6,521 nucleotides of DNA from Sva-07 sp031430875 (GTDB lineage: Bacteria; Actinomycetota; Acidimicrobiia; Acidimicrobiales; Ilumatobacteraceae): contig JANPCI010000162.1 of assembly GCA_031430875.1 (NCBI GenBank), positions 1 through 6,521 on the forward strand, read 5' to 3'. The translations under genes were made by a program, and so were the position numbers. Positions 5,991-6,521 of this stretch are shown here, piece after piece (position 1 is the first letter of the stretch; every line of letters begins with the position of its first letter). A model generated the notes under the pieces. It saw only the letters and a program-made list of their open reading frames with translations, did not search any database and had not been told where the DNA came from.

Positions 5991-6151
5991 GAGCGCCGGT
6001 CGGCGGGCTCTATTTTGGGCCTGTCACCCTTCGGGTTGACCTCAGTGCGATATGTGCGTCGGCTGGTGTTCTGATCGAGGTGTGGCTCGAAAGAGGCGCG
6101 AGCTGAACGAACCCGAATCAGGAGTGCCCACCTCGGTTTCCCATCACCGAG
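5991..6151 (+). ncRNA. Candidate bridge RNA of the IS110-family element
   Basis: The non-coding leader folds into successive elements. First is a strong hairpin at 5991-6010 (GAGC, bulged G, CCG-G against C-CGG-GCTC). Next, bases 6013-6021 (UUUUGGGCC) pair with 6084-6092 (GGCUCGAAA) in nine consecutive pairs, two of them G-U. This stem encloses a loop that begins UGUCACCCUUC (6022-6032), followed by a small hairpin GGG-UUGA-CCU (6033-6042) and a long right strand. A last hairpin, CUCGGU/ACCGAG (6132-6151), lies just before the transposase ribosome-binding site. The order of 5' stem-loop, stem-bounded loop with central hairpin, then second domain is that of IS110-type bridge RNAs, which pair with target and donor DNA and guide recombination. 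The loop start matches the insertion flank. Exact ends and the donor-binding loop are uncertain; some stems are mutually exclusive with local alternatives such as GTCA/TGAC at 6023-6040. Confidence 0.55.
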
Positions 6152-6168
6152 ACAAGGAGCAATTCCAG

Positions 6169-6521
6169 ATGACCATCATGATTGGCATCGATCCGCACAA
6201 GGCGTCACACACCGCCGTCGCGATCGACAACAACGAGGTGATACTCGACGAGCTACGAGTTCGAGCATGCGCGAAACAGACCGAGCAGCTGCGCTCGTGG
6301 GCGTCACCGTTACCGGATCGGGTGTGGGCAATCGAGTCCGCCCACGGCCTGGGCTACCTGTTGGCCCAACAACTCGTCGCCGCCGGTGAAACCGTGGTCG
6401 ACGTCCCAGCGGTGCTGTCGACACGAACCAGATTGTTGGGCTCGGGCAAGGCACAAAAGAACGACCCGAACGATGCTCGATCGGTCGCGATCGCGGTGTT
6501 GCGCACCGACGAGCTCCAACA
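6169..6521 (+). CDS. IS110-family transposase (DEDD recombinase), N-terminal part
   Basis: 117 codons are present and the frame is open to the window's right edge. The N-terminal RuvC-like domain shows all four acidic residues in context: Asp8 in IGIDPHK, Glu56 in WAIESAHG, Asp99 and Asp102 in KNDPNDAR. Spacing matches that of IS110-family recombinases. The C-terminal serine-bearing Tnp domain, which also takes part in catalysis, lies outside the window. The start ATG 6169 has AAGGAG with a 9-base gap; a second in-frame ATG at 6178 is less well placed. The protein would act with the RNA encoded just upstream to excise the element as a circle and insert it at a matching target. The visible part has no stop or frameshift, so the element may be active. 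Confidence 0.93.
   Translation, partial: MTIMIGIDPHKASHTAVAIDNNEVILDELRVRACAKQTEQLRSWASPLPDRVWAIESAHGLGYLLAQQLVAAGETVVDVPAVLSTRTRLLGSGKAQKNDPNDARSVAIAVLRTDELQ

Larger units (their letters stand above)
5941..6521 (+). mobile_element. IS110-family insertion sequence, left end and 5' part (right end outside window)
   Basis: The element is identified by its DEDD transposase. The left boundary is inferred from two independent clues: the zinc-ribbon frame loses its expected sequence after the GCT codon at 5938-5940, and the flanking bases 5932-5944 match a loop of the candidate bridge RNA, with a CT core at 5939-5940. IS110 elements lack conventional terminal inverted repeats and target duplications, so the edge cannot be fixed by repeats. 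The leader of 228 bp before the transposase suits the branch of the family whose bridge RNA lies at the left end. Roughly a kilobase of element is expected beyond the window. Confidence 0.7.

Noticed and set aside
5991..6016. Hairpin followed by TATTTT, resembling a rho-independent terminator
   Set aside because: It could end transcription of the lipoprotein operon entering the element, but it lies inside the element's leader, and the U-rich stretch pairs well with 6089-6092 in the candidate bridge RNA. Kept as the RNA's 5' stem-loop; the terminator reading remains possible.
1..6521. CRISPR array, tRNA or rRNA genes
   Set aside because: No regularly spaced repeats and no cloverleaf or ribosomal RNA sequence were seen on either strand.

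Overview
The window is GC-rich DNA with actinobacterial traits: GTG starts, 4-bp start/stop overlaps, a NarL/LuxR-type two-component pair and a likely leaderless transcript. Taxon is an inference only; an uncultured, environmental actinomycete (for example of the Acidimicrobiia type) would fit. It reads as an accessory or junction region. Intact genes are interleaved with fragments of broken genes, a toxin-antitoxin pair and an IS110-family insertion element that runs off the right edge.

Left part (1-917): the 3' end of an unrecognised gene is followed at once by a ribbon-helix-helix antitoxin and a Doc/Fic toxin that overlap by 4 bp. A 16-bp near-palindrome sits on the likely -10 element and start codon of the antitoxin, as expected for autorepression of a leaderless transcript.

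Debris zone (918-1717): about 300 bp with no recognisable gene. It is followed by the C-terminal half of a VOC/glyoxalase gene with two compensating frameshifts (+ strand), and by the N-terminal piece of a ROK-family kinase gene (- strand) that breaks off where it meets the VOC fragment.

Central module (1718-5807): a histidine kinase with many membrane segments and its LuxR-type response regulator (- strand, overlapping by 13 bp) are divergent from a lipoprotein with a cupredoxin-like pattern of His, Cys, His and Met, and from a six-helix membrane protein (+ strand). The 171-bp divergent spacer carries a 14-bp direct repeat. The natural reading is an envelope-sensing system that controls the neighbouring lipoprotein/membrane protein pair; the signal is unknown.

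Right part (5782-6521): a small zinc-ribbon-like reading frame breaks off near 5940, where an IS110-family element appears to begin. The N-terminal 117 residues of its DEDD transposase are present. The 228 bp between the inferred left end and the transposase start are non-coding and highly structured. They can be folded as a bridge-RNA-like molecule: a 5' stem-loop, then a 9-bp stem enclosing a loop. The first bases of that loop match the DNA flanking the insertion at 11 of 13 positions. This is the most interesting feature of the window.
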